NCBI RefSeq assembly: GCF_012726345.1
Contig: NZ_PTXN01000014.1
Span: 1,283 to 65,282, forward strand
Direction: 5' to 3'
DNA: 64,000 nucleotides
From: Marinomonas sp. UCMA 3892
Lineage (GTDB): Bacteria; Pseudomonadota; Gammaproteobacteria; Pseudomonadales; Marinomonadaceae
Shown here: piece after piece, positions 46,316 to 55,350 of the stretch
How positions within the stretch are numbered: the first letter of the stretch is position 1
How the letters are laid out: every line of letters begins with the position of its first letter
Translations under genes and position numbers: made by a program
The notes under the pieces: model-generated
What the model was told of the DNA's origin: nothing
What the model saw: only the letters and a program-made list of their open reading frames with translations
The model's database searches: none

Positions 46316-46747
46316 TTATTTGTAAAGCATCTCCCCACGCATCGGCGCGAGCACTTTTAGCACCTGATTCTGCTGTGGATAGGTTAGACCTGCTTTTTTC
46401 ATAGCGTTAACCAATAAATCGACAGTGGTGTTAAAGTCGGTTTCATTGATTTTTTGACCTTGATGTACTTTCAGCATAGTGTCGCCAGTGTAAGTACATG
46501 GGCCACCGGTATTCACACAAAGATGCTCGATGAACTTTTCACGGAAGCGAGTGATATTGGTTTTTTCAAAATAACGATAGATGTCTTTATTAAAGCTAAT
46601 TTCGTCAATAAAGTTATCGGTAATAGCTTCGACAGTTGGCTTGCCACCAATTTCATCATATAAGCTTTGAGGTGCTTTACTTGGCGCAGCGCAGGCAACC
46701 AAAAATACGCTAAATGCAATGAGCGATGCTTTTACTAGGTTTACCAT
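46316..46747 (-). CDS. Group I truncated haemoglobin with lipoprotein signal
   Basis: The 143-residue protein has an N-terminal lipobox (FLVACAAP, Cys at about 19) and then the truncated globin fold: SLYDEIGGKPTVEAITDNF, FIEHLCVNTGGPCTYTG, and the haem-binding His in MLKVHQGQKI. Most truncated globins are cytoplasmic; here the signal predicts anchoring in the envelope. It may bind O2, NO or pass electrons. The start overlaps the end of the DUF3034 gene by seven bases, so the two are translationally coupled. Confidence 0.87.
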   Translation of the reverse strand: MVNLVKASLIAFSVFLVACAAPSKAPQSLYDEIGGKPTVEAITDNFIDEISFNKDIYRYFEKTNITRFREKFIEHLCVNTGGPCTYTGDTMLKVHQGQKINETDFNTTVDLLVNAMKKAGLTYPQQNQVLKVLAPMRGEMLYK

Positions 46748-47607
46748 AAGTACCCCGTCATGGATAAATAAATACCTGTTTGATCTTTCTTGGTGGCAAC
46801 TGTACCTAAGTCGACATAAGCCGCAGTGAAATTAACATTCTTGTTCGGCATATAACTGACAAAAACATCTTTCCAATCATCTTCTTCTACACTAGACAGA
46901 TTGCTTGGCTTCTGACGATACTCCATACCCACTACCCAGTTAGGCGATAGCAGCAAACCAACACTGCCTTCCATCATCACTTGGTAATCCTTGTTGTCTG
47001 GCCCGCCGTAGCCTAACAAGCCCATTTCATTGGCTTTGGTCGCGCGAGCGGTAAGATTCCACACTAGGTTGTAACCGCCAACTGCACCTAAATGCACTTT
47101 GGTCGCCGCCACATAAAAATCCGTACCGCTGTCGTTTTTTGCCCCAAGATACGAAGCAACAACATCACTGTCTAATTGCTTATGCTGTAAACCAACGCTT
47201 ACTTGAGGATAGGCGGAATACAAGACGTCGCCATACAAACGCACTTTAACGCCAAAGATGTCTTGTTTTATGTCACCAACGCTTAACGCTTTTACCAGAT
47301 CAACAGGCAAATCAAACGTCTGCTGAGCGTAACTTAGCTCGACTCTGTCATAGAAGCTGGTCGAGGCACCAATGGAGGACAAGCGATAATCACTGACATT
47401 TACATCTGTCATAAAAAACGATGCAGCCGTTTCGTCGCGACTGTCGTAACCTGCCAAAGTCGCCCATGGAACCAGCCCACCACCGCCACTGCCTTCTACT
47501 TGTGAAAGCCCCGCTGTCGCCAGAATTTTGCCATCGGCTGCCATAACAAACGAAGCTGATAACACAAAGCTGCTGACAGCTAATATTTTGATCATGTTTT
47601 TATTCAT
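46741..47607 (-). CDS. DUF3034 family, predicted outer-membrane beta-barrel-like protein
   Basis: The 288-residue protein has a signal peptide (about 1-22, ending VMAAD). Alternating polar and aromatic beta strands follow, and it ends with a Trp, typical for outer membrane barrels. No enzyme motif is seen. It lies between the cupredoxin-like gene and the haemoglobin gene, and AGGA precedes the ATG at 47607. It may form a porin-like channel for the operon's substrate. Confidence 0.82.
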   Translation of the reverse strand: MNKNMIKILAVSSFVLSASFVMAADGKILATAGLSQVEGSGGGGLVPWATLAGYDSRDETAASFFMTDVNVSDYRLSSIGASTSFYDRVELSYAQQTFDLPVDLVKALSVGDIKQDIFGVKVRLYGDVLYSAYPQVSVGLQHKQLDSDVVASYLGAKNDSGTDFYVAATKVHLGAVGGYNLVWNLTARATKANEMGLLGYGGPDNKDYQVMMEGSVGLLLSPNWVVGMEYRQKPSNLSSVEEDDWKDVFVSYMPNKNVNFTAAYVDLGTVATKKDQTGIYLSMTGYLW

Positions 47608-47635
47608 TAAATTCCTGCCACGCATTTAATCTGGA

Positions 47636-48268
47636 TCACTTTGACCATTTCTTTTTACCGAATCCCTTATTCATATTACTGTGATCCATCATCCCAATAG
47701 GAGGCAAAAGCTCCAACGAGATACTTTGCTCTACATTACTTGTGATAGCGACTTTCTTTACAGCACTCACACCCTCAATAAATCGTTCACTCCACAAAGA
47801 TACGATATCGCCACTTTTGGCTGGTATCCGCACTTTACCGTTTTGGTCTGTTTTCAGCGCAAAGGAGTTATCAACAACGACAATATAACCAATCATATCG
47901 TCATGTATGTTACAGCCAAGAACAACAAGTCCGGCCTTATCAAACAAGATCGGGGCAACTTCTGTGCCTTTATAAAGTTTAATCTCGAACGTTTTGGGCT
48001 GAGAAAAGCTGTAAACGTGATGTCGAATATCATCACTATTAGGAAAGCTAACGTATTGACCTTTCTGCACGACTAATACCCGCGGCACAAAAGACTCGTC
48101 AATCTGATCCATTACAGCCACAGCTCTTGGCGTACTTACCGCATTATTAGATACAATAACCACAGCATCAGATACAGGAAGGTTATCTTGGTCCAACACG
48201 GTCAACGTCATTTCAGCCCATGCATTTGACAAGGAAAATAAAAACACCAGAGCAAATAAATGACGCAT
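47636..48268 (-). CDS. Cupredoxin-like periplasmic protein (methylamine-utilisation type)
   Basis: The 210-residue protein has a signal peptide (about 1-18, ending AWAE) and a beta-sandwich. His-His in SDDIRHHVYSF and the later GCNIHDDMIGY, with Cys, His and Met in the C-x2-H-x2-M pattern, look like type-1 copper ligands. Similar proteins are labelled methylamine utilisation protein, but no methylamine dehydrogenase genes are present. It is first of a three-gene envelope operon and probably an electron carrier for the haemoglobin. Confidence 0.8.
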   Translation of the reverse strand: MRHLFALVFLFSLSNAWAEMTLTVLDQDNLPVSDAVVIVSNNAVSTPRAVAVMDQIDESFVPRVLVVQKGQYVSFPNSDDIRHHVYSFSQPKTFEIKLYKGTEVAPILFDKAGLVVLGCNIHDDMIGYIVVVDNSFALKTDQNGKVRIPAKSGDIVSLWSERFIEGVSAVKKVAITSNVEQSISLELLPPIGMMDHSNMNKGFGKKKWSK

Positions 48269-48336
48269 TTTTTATCCTTTTAATTAATTGGCTTTTAACC
48301 TGTACACTTACTTTTAAATATACTGACAGAGAATAT

Positions 48337-48349
48337 AATTACAGTAATT
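48337..48349. promoter_or_regulatory. Dyad in the divergent region before the AraC gene
   Basis: AATTAC and GTAATT flank one base, and TTACAG recurs as CTGTAA about 30 bases on. It lies between the envelope operon and the AraC gene, so it could be the AraC operator. Confidence 0.35.
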
Positions 48350-48417
48350 CGCAGAGAGGTCATTATACTTTCTGTAACTCACTTAAAGGTAAGAGTAGGA
48401 AATAAGGATAGAAAACC

Positions 48418-49149
48418 ATGCGAGATCTCATAGAAGTCATTTCCTATAAAGATACGGCCAACGCCCACTCACATGCCCATACTCAAATTGTACTACCGCT
48501 TTCCGGTCACCTAATACTAGACGTAGAAAATCGTCAGCAGGCAGTTCAGTTTGGACAAGCTTGTATGATTTCCTCAAATCAAACCCATACTCATTTGGCA
48601 AGAGAGAATAACCACTGCCTGATCCTCAACTCTCTTCCCGTTTGGGACAGCCAGATCGAAAGCAAAAACAACTTTGTTGAGCTTAATGCACAAACTAAGG
48701 CGTATTTGCCATTCCTATCTAGCTTAATTGGTGAATGTCATAATCCACTTAAAACTCAGCAAGCTTTAAATTTACTAGAACATTTACTCCCTATCCCACA
48801 AAGCAAAATACTGCAAAGCGACTCTCGTCTAGCCAAAGCCAAACATCGACTGGACCATAATTTTCAGGAGCATTGGAGCTTGGCTGAGCTAGCTTGCGAT
48901 GTGCATTTAAGTCCAAGCCAACTAACGGTTTTATTTAAACGTCATTTAGGGATGACGCCAAAACAATATTTACAGCAACGTCGTTTAACAGAAGCAAAAA
49001 TGTGGTTAACGTCAAGCAATAAAAGCTTAGAGTATATCGCCAATAAAGTGGGAATAAGTGATGCAAGCACCCTTGTTCGCTTATTTTCTAAGCACTATCT
49101 CATGACACCAGGCAACTATAGAACTAATCACACTTCTAGAAAAACATAA
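48418..49149 (+). CDS. AraC-family regulator with cupin sensor
   Basis: The 243-residue protein has an N-terminal cupin block, HSHAHTQIVLPLSGHLILDV, and a C-terminal HTH pair (about 145-240) with LSPSQLTVLFKRHLGMTPK and IANKVGISDASTLVRLF. It diverges from the cupredoxin/DUF3034/haemoglobin operon and is probably its activator. The His-rich N-terminus may bind a metal or small ligand. AAGGA lies before the start. Confidence 0.87.
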   Translation: MRDLIEVISYKDTANAHSHAHTQIVLPLSGHLILDVENRQQAVQFGQACMISSNQTHTHLARENNHCLILNSLPVWDSQIESKNNFVELNAQTKAYLPFLSSLIGECHNPLKTQQALNLLEHLLPIPQSKILQSDSRLAKAKHRLDHNFQEHWSLAELACDVHLSPSQLTVLFKRHLGMTPKQYLQQRRLTEAKMWLTSSNKSLEYIANKVGISDASTLVRLFSKHYLMTPGNYRTNHTSRKT

Positions 49150-49378
49150 CTTAATCTACACGAAAAAGGCCATACAAGAACAATTTTAAGCCCTCGTTAC
49201 CACATCTAGAACACCTTACATTACTAAATTTCATATCTAGAAAAAAATATGAAAAAAAAGTAAAAAAAGACAAAACAAAAGTGAAATAGCTCTTTTACAC
49301 CGTCAAAAAAGTGAAAAATATATAAAAAACTCTAATATCCCTCTTAAGGTTTCCTATCCTATTTAAGGGGGTTATTTA

Positions 49379-49975
49379 ATGTCATCAAATATCAGCGAAC
49401 TCTCAGCAAAAGATACTAAAGTGTTTCTAAAAAAACAGGATCTTATCGGCCAAGGAAATGAAAGATCTTGCTTCACCAACCCTTTAAATAAAAACACTTG
49501 TGTCAAAGTCATCAGAACAAAGCATCGCAGTCAAAACAAGATTGAGAAGTACTATTACACCAAGCTAAAAAAACGAAACAATTTGTCACCTTACATTTCG
49601 GAGTATTATGGGGAAATAAACACGAATCTAGGAAAGGGGTTAGTGTTCGAAAGAATTTTAGACAGTAATGGATGCTCTAGTGAGTCCCTTTACACATTAA
49701 TGAAAAATAATGCTATTTCATTAAATGAGGCGAAAAAAATCTTAAAAACAGTTTTTGAAGACCTATACCTGAACGCCATTGTAATCGGTGATGCAACAAA
49801 AGATCAGATTCTTTTAAAGAAAACAGACAGTGGCTATACACCTAAGATAATTGATGGCTTAGGCACAAGACGTTACGGAATAAAGCTGTTCTTAATGAGT
49901 AATATAAAATCATTCGCGCGTAGAAAACTCAAAAAAAGTTGGAAAACATTAGAAGTAGATTTAGAACTAGCGTGA
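49379..49975 (+). CDS. YrbL-like kinase-fold protein
   Basis: The 198-residue protein belongs to the YrbL family, a trimmed protein-kinase-like fold. Visible are the glycine loop LIGQGNERSCF, the strand-three Lys in CVKVIRTK, the loop GDATKDQILLKK in place of the HxDxxxxN loop, and IIDGLGTR in place of DFG. Enterobacterial yrbL is under PhoP control, but I saw no clear PhoP box here. The AT-rich sequence and lone position suggest horizontal origin. Function is unknown. AAGGGGG precedes the start. Confidence 0.8.
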   Translation: MSSNISELSAKDTKVFLKKQDLIGQGNERSCFTNPLNKNTCVKVIRTKHRSQNKIEKYYYTKLKKRNNLSPYISEYYGEINTNLGKGLVFERILDSNGCSSESLYTLMKNNAISLNEAKKILKTVFEDLYLNAIVIGDATKDQILLKKTDSGYTPKIIDGLGTRRYGIKLFLMSNIKSFARRKLKKSWKTLEVDLELA

Positions 49976-50000
49976 AGGTGTCAATCCCCCCCTGCTGACT

Positions 50001-50039
50001 GGCGTTAGAAATTAGTCTTCTTCGCTAATTTCTAACGCC
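50001..50039. repeat. 15-base perfect inverted repeat over the stop codon of the binding-protein gene
   Basis: GGCGTTAGAAATTAG and CTAATTTCTAACGCC flank nine bases and span the last codons and stop at 50012. No T-run follows; a C-run lies beside it. It may protect the mRNA 3' end or signal factor-dependent termination. Confidence 0.55.
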
Positions 50040-51076
50040 ATTTCCCAGTTACGAATAAAACGCTTTTGCTTAGCATAATCACGTCCTACCAATAATTGCT
50101 GATCTAATTCGATGATGCCAGTTGGTCCAGGCGCATTGACAACATAAGGATCATTTGGATTGTTCATATCAGGTTGAATTGGGAATAATAAACCTTGGGT
50201 TTGCATCATTTTTTGTGCCTGATCTGATAGCAAAAAATCTAGAAATATTCCAGCATCTTCTTCGTTTGGCGCACCTTTAGGAATTAAAGCTGCACGCATT
50301 AACATGAGCGTATAATCTTTCGGCAAGATCATTTTCAATCTATCATCTTCTTGGGCTCTTTGTGATGCATAAGAACCCAGCAAGTTATAACCTAGCACCA
50401 ACTTACCGGAAGCGACATCATCAATAATGTCATGAGTACAACAATAAGTTTGCACATCATGACTGCCAAAGGCTTCCAACAAACGCCCCCATGTCACATC
50501 GGCTTGGCGCGCATCCTGGCTTGCCAATAAATAACCAACGCCACTTTGACGAATATCATAAGTACCAATCCGTTTGGTCATCGCTTTTTCATTTTGACGA
50601 ATGGTTTGCAACAATGACTGACGATCTTCGGGTAAAACACCAGGAAAGGCTTTTTTATTCACCAGCATAACAATCGGTTCAAGGGAAAACGCAAACAGCT
50701 GATTTCGCCATTTGAAGTTACTAGGCAAACGATCAGTAAAACTCGACTGATAGGTTTGCGCATAACCATCGTTTACTAATTTAAGATGTAAATCCATGGC
50801 GCTGCTTATGACCAAACTGGCCTCTGGCTTTTTTTGATCCTTGATAGTGAGATAATACAATTCAAGTGTATTCACATCGCGATAGGCCACACGAACATCA
50901 GGATGTAACTCAACAAATTTTTTTAAAATAGGTTCAAACGACGCCAAATCCATAGCAGAATTAATTCTTAAAATACGTTGCGCATTTTCATTACCAAACC
51001 AGACAGGCTCGGTCGCCCACAGCTTTGTCGCATTCAAACTAACCACAACTGCTAGCCAGAAAAAAAACTGTTTCAT
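50012..51076 (-). CDS. Periplasmic solute-binding protein linked to a two-component system
   Basis: The 354-residue protein has a signal peptide (about 1-22) and a type 2 periplasmic binding fold. It shows RILRINSAMDLASFEPILKKF, LYYLTIKDQKKPEASLVISSAMDL, and later blocks of the iron/sulfate-type class. No ABC permease is nearby. It starts with a four-base overlap (ATGA) of the histidine kinase stop. This order suggests an auxiliary sensor that presents its ligand to the kinase, likely a carboxylate for the Tct carrier. The 3' end lies inside a 15-base inverted repeat. Confidence 0.85.
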   Translation of the reverse strand: MKQFFFWLAVVVSLNATKLWATEPVWFGNENAQRILRINSAMDLASFEPILKKFVELHPDVRVAYRDVNTLELYYLTIKDQKKPEASLVISSAMDLHLKLVNDGYAQTYQSSFTDRLPSNFKWRNQLFAFSLEPIVMLVNKKAFPGVLPEDRQSLLQTIRQNEKAMTKRIGTYDIRQSGVGYLLASQDARQADVTWGRLLEAFGSHDVQTYCCTHDIIDDVASGKLVLGYNLLGSYASQRAQEDDRLKMILPKDYTLMLMRAALIPKGAPNEEDAGIFLDFLLSDQAQKMMQTQGLLFPIQPDMNNPNDPYVVNAPGPTGIIELDQQLLVGRDYAKQKRFIRNWEMALEISEED

Positions 51077-52536
51077 ACCGTATCCTCATTAAATCTAAGC
51101 TTGGCAAAATCCACTTGAAAAGTTGTACCTTTTGGCTCTGTATCCAATATTTGGATTCTTGCCGAATGGTGATCCACAATATCTTTCACCATAGCAAGAC
51201 CAACACCACTACCTGCAATGTCATAACGACCACGATAGAAACGTTCGAACACGCGCTCTTTTTCTATATCTGGAATACCAACGCCATAATCAATCACCTT
51301 AATACGATAGAAGCGTTCAAACTCACTTACCTGAACGATAATTTCTGTCCCTCGCTCTACATCTTCTCGGCTATAACGAACCGCGTTTTCAATGAGATTT
51401 TGCATCATTTGTTGAATCGAAAAAGCATCACCTAAAATAAGCGTTTCTTTTAAATCACAATCAAGAGAAAGCAAAACTCCTTGATGAAGTGCTGCAACGG
51501 CCTGCTCCCGACAAGACGCGGTAATTGGCGCTAATAAATCAATCGGCTCTAATCGGTGTGTCTGTAAGCGATGAGAAACGACCGCTTGATTAAGTAATAA
51601 GGTGACTGTTTGGCTTAAGGCATCACATTGTTTAACGATGTTTTCCAAGGCCTGATGCTGCCTTTCTGGTGATGTGTTATCTCGTGCATTTTCTGCCAAG
51701 GCTCTTAAGCTGGCCAAAGGCGTACGCAATTGATGAGCCGCATCAGCGGTATAATTTTCCAGCTGCTCAAGGTTGCTCTGTAATCGCTCCATAAAATGGT
51801 TGATGGCAACTTTTAGATGGTGAGTTTCCTTTGGTGTATTGATATCAATTGGTGTGAGGTCACCCATGGCGCGCTCTTCTAACGCTCGCTCAATCCGATG
51901 CAAAGGCCTTAAGACAAGATGACTACCAATGATGATCAAGGTGATAGCAACCAAGGCAATAAACACCACCACTTCGACCGCTTTTTGCGTCACCGCGGAT
52001 GCCATTTGCTCTCTTGATAATCTAGTCTGACCTAAAATAATACGAACAGTTTGTGCAGTTTCTGGATCGGTAATATGGCGCTGTACCCAGGCAAAACGCA
52101 CCATTTCACCAGAGTACTCTTGGTTATAAAATTGTATTTGATCTAAAACAGGAGGTTGAGGCGGCTGACTGTCTAAATCTTGATAGCCGGTAATAAAACC
52201 TTGTTCCAAGCTCTCGACTTTATAAAAAACACGGTCTTCTTCCGCCTGCGCCAAAGTAGCAAACGCAGACCATGGAATATCTATACTGACTTCATTGCGC
52301 ATCAAGCCGACGTTTTCGTCCATTTGCAATAAAGCACTACGCAATAGACGGTCGTAGGATAAATCGGCGAGTTTCTGACTGTAATCAAAAATCAGATTAA
52401 TCGCCAAACCAGCAATAATCCCGATAACCAAAACACCTGCGAGAATAAAGCGAAAACGTAACGAGGGTGCGTTTTCTAAGGCTTTCTTTTCCTCGTCTTC
52501 ACTGAGAGCTCGATGGTTTGGCGATTTCTGCCACAT
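51073..52536 (-). CDS. Membrane sensor histidine kinase, TctE-like
   Basis: The 487-residue kinase has two membrane segments (about 27-50 and 195-215) around a periplasmic domain, a HAMP region, the phospho-acceptor His in DAAHQLRTPLASLRAL, N-box MMQNLIENAVRYS, G1 DYGVGIP, and G2 GSGVGLAMVKDIV. It follows the response regulator with a 38-base overlap and lies next to the tctCBA genes, as tctDE does for tricarboxylates. The first ATG has a Trp at position two and no strong site of its own. Confidence 0.9.
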   Translation of the reverse strand: MWQKSPNHRALSEDEEKKALENAPSLRFRFILAGVLVIGIIAGLAINLIFDYSQKLADLSYDRLLRSALLQMDENVGLMRNEVSIDIPWSAFATLAQAEEDRVFYKVESLEQGFITGYQDLDSQPPQPPVLDQIQFYNQEYSGEMVRFAWVQRHITDPETAQTVRIILGQTRLSREQMASAVTQKAVEVVVFIALVAITLIIIGSHLVLRPLHRIERALEERAMGDLTPIDINTPKETHHLKVAINHFMERLQSNLEQLENYTADAAHQLRTPLASLRALAENARDNTSPERQHQALENIVKQCDALSQTVTLLLNQAVVSHRLQTHRLEPIDLLAPITASCREQAVAALHQGVLLSLDCDLKETLILGDAFSIQQMMQNLIENAVRYSREDVERGTEIIVQVSEFERFYRIKVIDYGVGIPDIEKERVFERFYRGRYDIAGSGVGLAMVKDIVDHHSARIQILDTEPKGTTFQVDFAKLRFNEDTV

Positions 52537-53182
52537 AACCGATTCCTCTTAGGGTACTAATGACTAAATCACCTTGCCCCATTTTCTTCCTTAAACGCCC
52601 TACATACAGCTCAATCGCGTTAGGACCTGGTGTTTCATTGAAGTTAAATAAATGGTCGGTAATTTCGTCTTTGCTTAATACGCGGCCTAAATGGCCAAGG
52701 AATATTTCCAGCAAGCGAAACTCTCGATTGGTGATAACAGTGAGTTCGCCATCAATAAATACCTGACGACTGTCTCGGTTTACCACTATATTACCGTGCT
52801 CTGTGATATTGGTCGCGTAGCCCTGTTTGCGGCGTAATAAAGCCCTACAGCGAGCTTCTAGCTCACCAAAATCAAATGGTTTCGTTAAATAATCATCGGC
52901 TCCGGCATCGAGCAATCGTATACGATCTTCTATCTGATCCCGAGCAGTTAAAATTAACACTGGCGTGTCATCATCGCGCTGGCGCAGTTTCTGCAGCAAT
53001 TGTAATCCAGATAAACCAGGCAAATTAAGATCTAGCAGTATCAAATCTACAGACTGATACTTCAATAACTCATCCGCACGTTTACCATCCCCGATTAAAT
53101 CAACGCCATGTCCTAGGCTTGTTAATCGTTCACAGATCGCTTGTCCTAAGACCTGAGTATCCTCTACCACCAGAATTCGCAT
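52499..53182 (-). CDS. OmpR/PhoB-type response regulator, TctD-like
   Basis: The 227-residue regulator has a receiver domain (1-115) with the acidic pair in VVEDTQ, phospho-acceptor Asp51 in LLDLNLPG, the signalling Thr in ILTARD, and Lys in LTKPFDFGE. A winged-helix domain (about 130-220) ends with NAIELYVGRLRKKMG. Together with the kinase and the solute-binding protein it likely controls the tctCBA operon just upstream on the same strand. Confidence 0.92.
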   Translation of the reverse strand: MRILVVEDTQVLGQAICERLTSLGHGVDLIGDGKRADELLKYQSVDLILLDLNLPGLSGLQLLQKLRQRDDDTPVLILTARDQIEDRIRLLDAGADDYLTKPFDFGELEARCRALLRRKQGYATNITEHGNIVVNRDSRQVFIDGELTVITNREFRLLEIFLGHLGRVLSKDEITDHLFNFNETPGPNAIELYVGRLRKKMGQGDLVISTLRGIGYVAEIAKPSSSQ

Positions 53183-53227
53183 AACCTTTAGCCATCATGT
53201 TTTTTTATTTTTCGATCTAAAAACAAG

Positions 53228-53262
53228 AAAAATCGAGCAACCTAAGTTGCTCGATTTTTTTG
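53228..53262 (-). terminator. Terminator between tctA and the response regulator
   Basis: ATCGAGCAAC and GTTGCTCGAT flank four bases; T-runs lie on both sides, so it can work in either direction. It closes tctCBA. Confidence 0.85.
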
Positions 53263-53288
53263 TCACAATGCCTCTAGTATTACAGGGC

Positions 53289-54809
53289 TTAAACGTCTTT
53301 AACAGCTTCTTTTGATTTAGACATTTTAGCGCGGACAATAGGGCCTACTATCATAGGTAGAATTAAACCTAGTATCGCAACAGTCCACAAACCAATACTC
53401 AAACCGCTATTGAAGAGCACCGTCCAATCACCATCAGATAGTACTAATGCATGACGAAGACTTTTCTCCATTTCTGGCCCAAGCAGCATACCCAAAATAA
53501 TCGGTACTAATGGAATATCAATCTTACGGAAGATATAACCCAATACACCAAAGCCAATCATGAAGTACAAATCTAAAGCGCTATGGCTAACAGAATAAAT
53601 ACCTACAGACGCTATCAAGGTAACAATCGGCATTAAGTATTTAGGCGGAATGCTCAACAACTTAACAAAGATGCCTACCATTGGAATGTTTAGCAGTAAC
53701 AAGACTAAGTTACCAACAAACATTGCTGCAATAACACCCCAAACCAAATCCGCATTTTGTTGGAACAACATTGGACCAGGAGAGATATTTAAAGAGATCA
53801 ACATCGCTAGTAGAACTGCTGTTGTTCCACTACCAGGAACCCCAAGAGTCAACATAGGTACCAGTGCACCAGACGCCGCACCGTTATTACCGGCTTCAGG
53901 AGCAGCAACACCGCGTGGATCACCCTTACCAAATTCGCCTTTATCAGATACGCGTTTTTCCAAGGTATAACTAATAAAGCTACCTAAAGAAGCGCCTGCA
54001 CCCGGCAATACACCCGCAACAAAACCAAGTACCGCACCACGGAAGGAAGCAGGAAGCACTTTAATGATGTCTTTTGCAGATAATTTCAGCTTGTTAATCG
54101 CAACTTGTTTTAAGCCATCACCAGCATGACGCTCTAAGAAGAACAACAATTCACTGATCGCAAATAAACCAACAATTGCGATAATGAAATCAACACCTTC
54201 GAACAATTCAAGGGTATTAAAAGTAAAACGCTGTACGCCCGTAGAAATATCGATACCAACTGTAGCGATCATTAGGCCAATAGCGGCAGCCATCAAGGTT
54301 TTAAATTGGTTTTTACCCGTAATACCACCCAGAGTTGCAAAGGCTAATGCAAACAAAGCAAAGTATTCAGATGGACCAAATCTCAAAGCAAATTTCGCTA
54401 AAATTGGCGCAAGAATAACCAGTCCGATTGTTGCAATAAAACTACCGATGAAAGAGGCAATTGCAGAGATAGCCAAAGCTTCAGCAGCTTTGCCTTTTAG
54501 TGCCATTGGATAACCATCTAAACAGGTCATCATCGCTGGCTCGTCACCTGGGATGTTCAACAAGATAGAAGAAATACGACCACCGTACATGGCACCCGCA
54601 TAAACAGATGTTAACAAGATAAGAGAAGAAGTTGGCGACAAACCTAAGCTAAACGCCAATGGAATCAAAATAGCAACACCGTTTGCAGGGCCAAGACCTG
54701 GCAATGCGCCAATTAACGTACCTAAAATGGCACCGATAACCGCAAACATAATACTTTCCGGCGTTAACGCAACCGCAAAGCCTTGCATTAATAAGCTCAT
54801 AGTATCCAT
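53289..54809 (-). CDS. tctA: Tripartite tricarboxylate transporter large subunit
   Basis: The 506-residue membrane protein has the TctA layout, with GALPGLGPANGVAILIPLAF near the start, GRISSILLNIPGDEPAMMTCLDG, and GVLPGAGASLGSFISYTLEK in the second half. It forms the transport path of a secondary carrier for citrate or related acids. The Shine-Dalgarno GGAG lies in the last codons of tctB. A bidirectional terminator follows. Confidence 0.92.
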   Translation of the reverse strand: MDTMSLLMQGFAVALTPESIMFAVIGAILGTLIGALPGLGPANGVAILIPLAFSLGLSPTSSLILLTSVYAGAMYGGRISSILLNIPGDEPAMMTCLDGYPMALKGKAAEALAISAIASFIGSFIATIGLVILAPILAKFALRFGPSEYFALFALAFATLGGITGKNQFKTLMAAAIGLMIATVGIDISTGVQRFTFNTLELFEGVDFIIAIVGLFAISELLFFLERHAGDGLKQVAINKLKLSAKDIIKVLPASFRGAVLGFVAGVLPGAGASLGSFISYTLEKRVSDKGEFGKGDPRGVAAPEAGNNGAASGALVPMLTLGVPGSGTTAVLLAMLISLNISPGPMLFQQNADLVWGVIAAMFVGNLVLLLLNIPMVGIFVKLLSIPPKYLMPIVTLIASVGIYSVSHSALDLYFMIGFGVLGYIFRKIDIPLVPIILGMLLGPEMEKSLRHALVLSDGDWTVLFNSGLSIGLWTVAILGLILPMIVGPIVRAKMSKSKEAVKDV

Positions 54810-54810
54810 A

Positions 54811-55251
54811 TTAAAACTCCAATAGACCTAGAGGCAGTGCTAATTCAAGCACATTATTGAAAAGGAAAAAGATAACTACAGAGCTAGCCACACCAGTGAT
54901 AAGACTCTTAGTAATACTTGCTCCCATTCGCCAACTTAAAAAGCTCACAACTAAAGCCGCTGCAGGCATGAATCCGATTGGCTCAATTGCCCAAGCAAAA
55001 GCAAGCATAGAAAGAACCACAACACTAAGTTCGATCAACATGGCCACAGGTGCCCACTTCTCGTCTGGATCTGGACGAACAATCATATAAATAGAACTAA
55101 TACCTAAAATGATAGATAGCATAATAGGAAAAGTTTCAGGTCCAACACTTTCCTGTCCACCAAAAGGAATGGGGAATTGCGTTGCTTCCCAGCCGTAAGC
55201 TACAGCAAGAATCAGCATCAGCATGCCAAACACACGATCGTTAATACGCAT
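54811..55251 (-). CDS. tctB: Tripartite tricarboxylate transporter small subunit
   Basis: The 146-residue protein has four membrane segments and the TctB opening GMLMLILAVAYGWEATQFP with a GPETFPIMLSIIL block. It stabilises TctA. The stop lies one base from the tctA start, so the genes are coupled. Confidence 0.88.
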   Translation of the reverse strand: MRINDRVFGMLMLILAVAYGWEATQFPIPFGGQESVGPETFPIMLSIILGISSIYMIVRPDPDEKWAPVAMLIELSVVVLSMLAFAWAIEPIGFMPAAALVVSFLSWRMGASITKSLITGVASSVVIFFLFNNVLELALPLGLLEF

Positions 55252-55350
55252 GTCTCTGCTCCATGTTAATAAATCAAAGGGTGAAAAATAGTCGAAAACA
55301 GGAGAAGCAAATGTGTCAGAACAGATGCTTCCCCCAATAGCGGCCTGAGG

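Noticed and set aside
47636-48268. Methylamine dehydrogenase system
   Set aside because: Only a cupredoxin-like protein carries that label; no mauA/mauB-type genes are present.
49330-49378. PhoP-like box before the YrbL-type gene
   Set aside because: A GGTTTC-like half site is present but the second half does not match the direct-repeat consensus or spacing.
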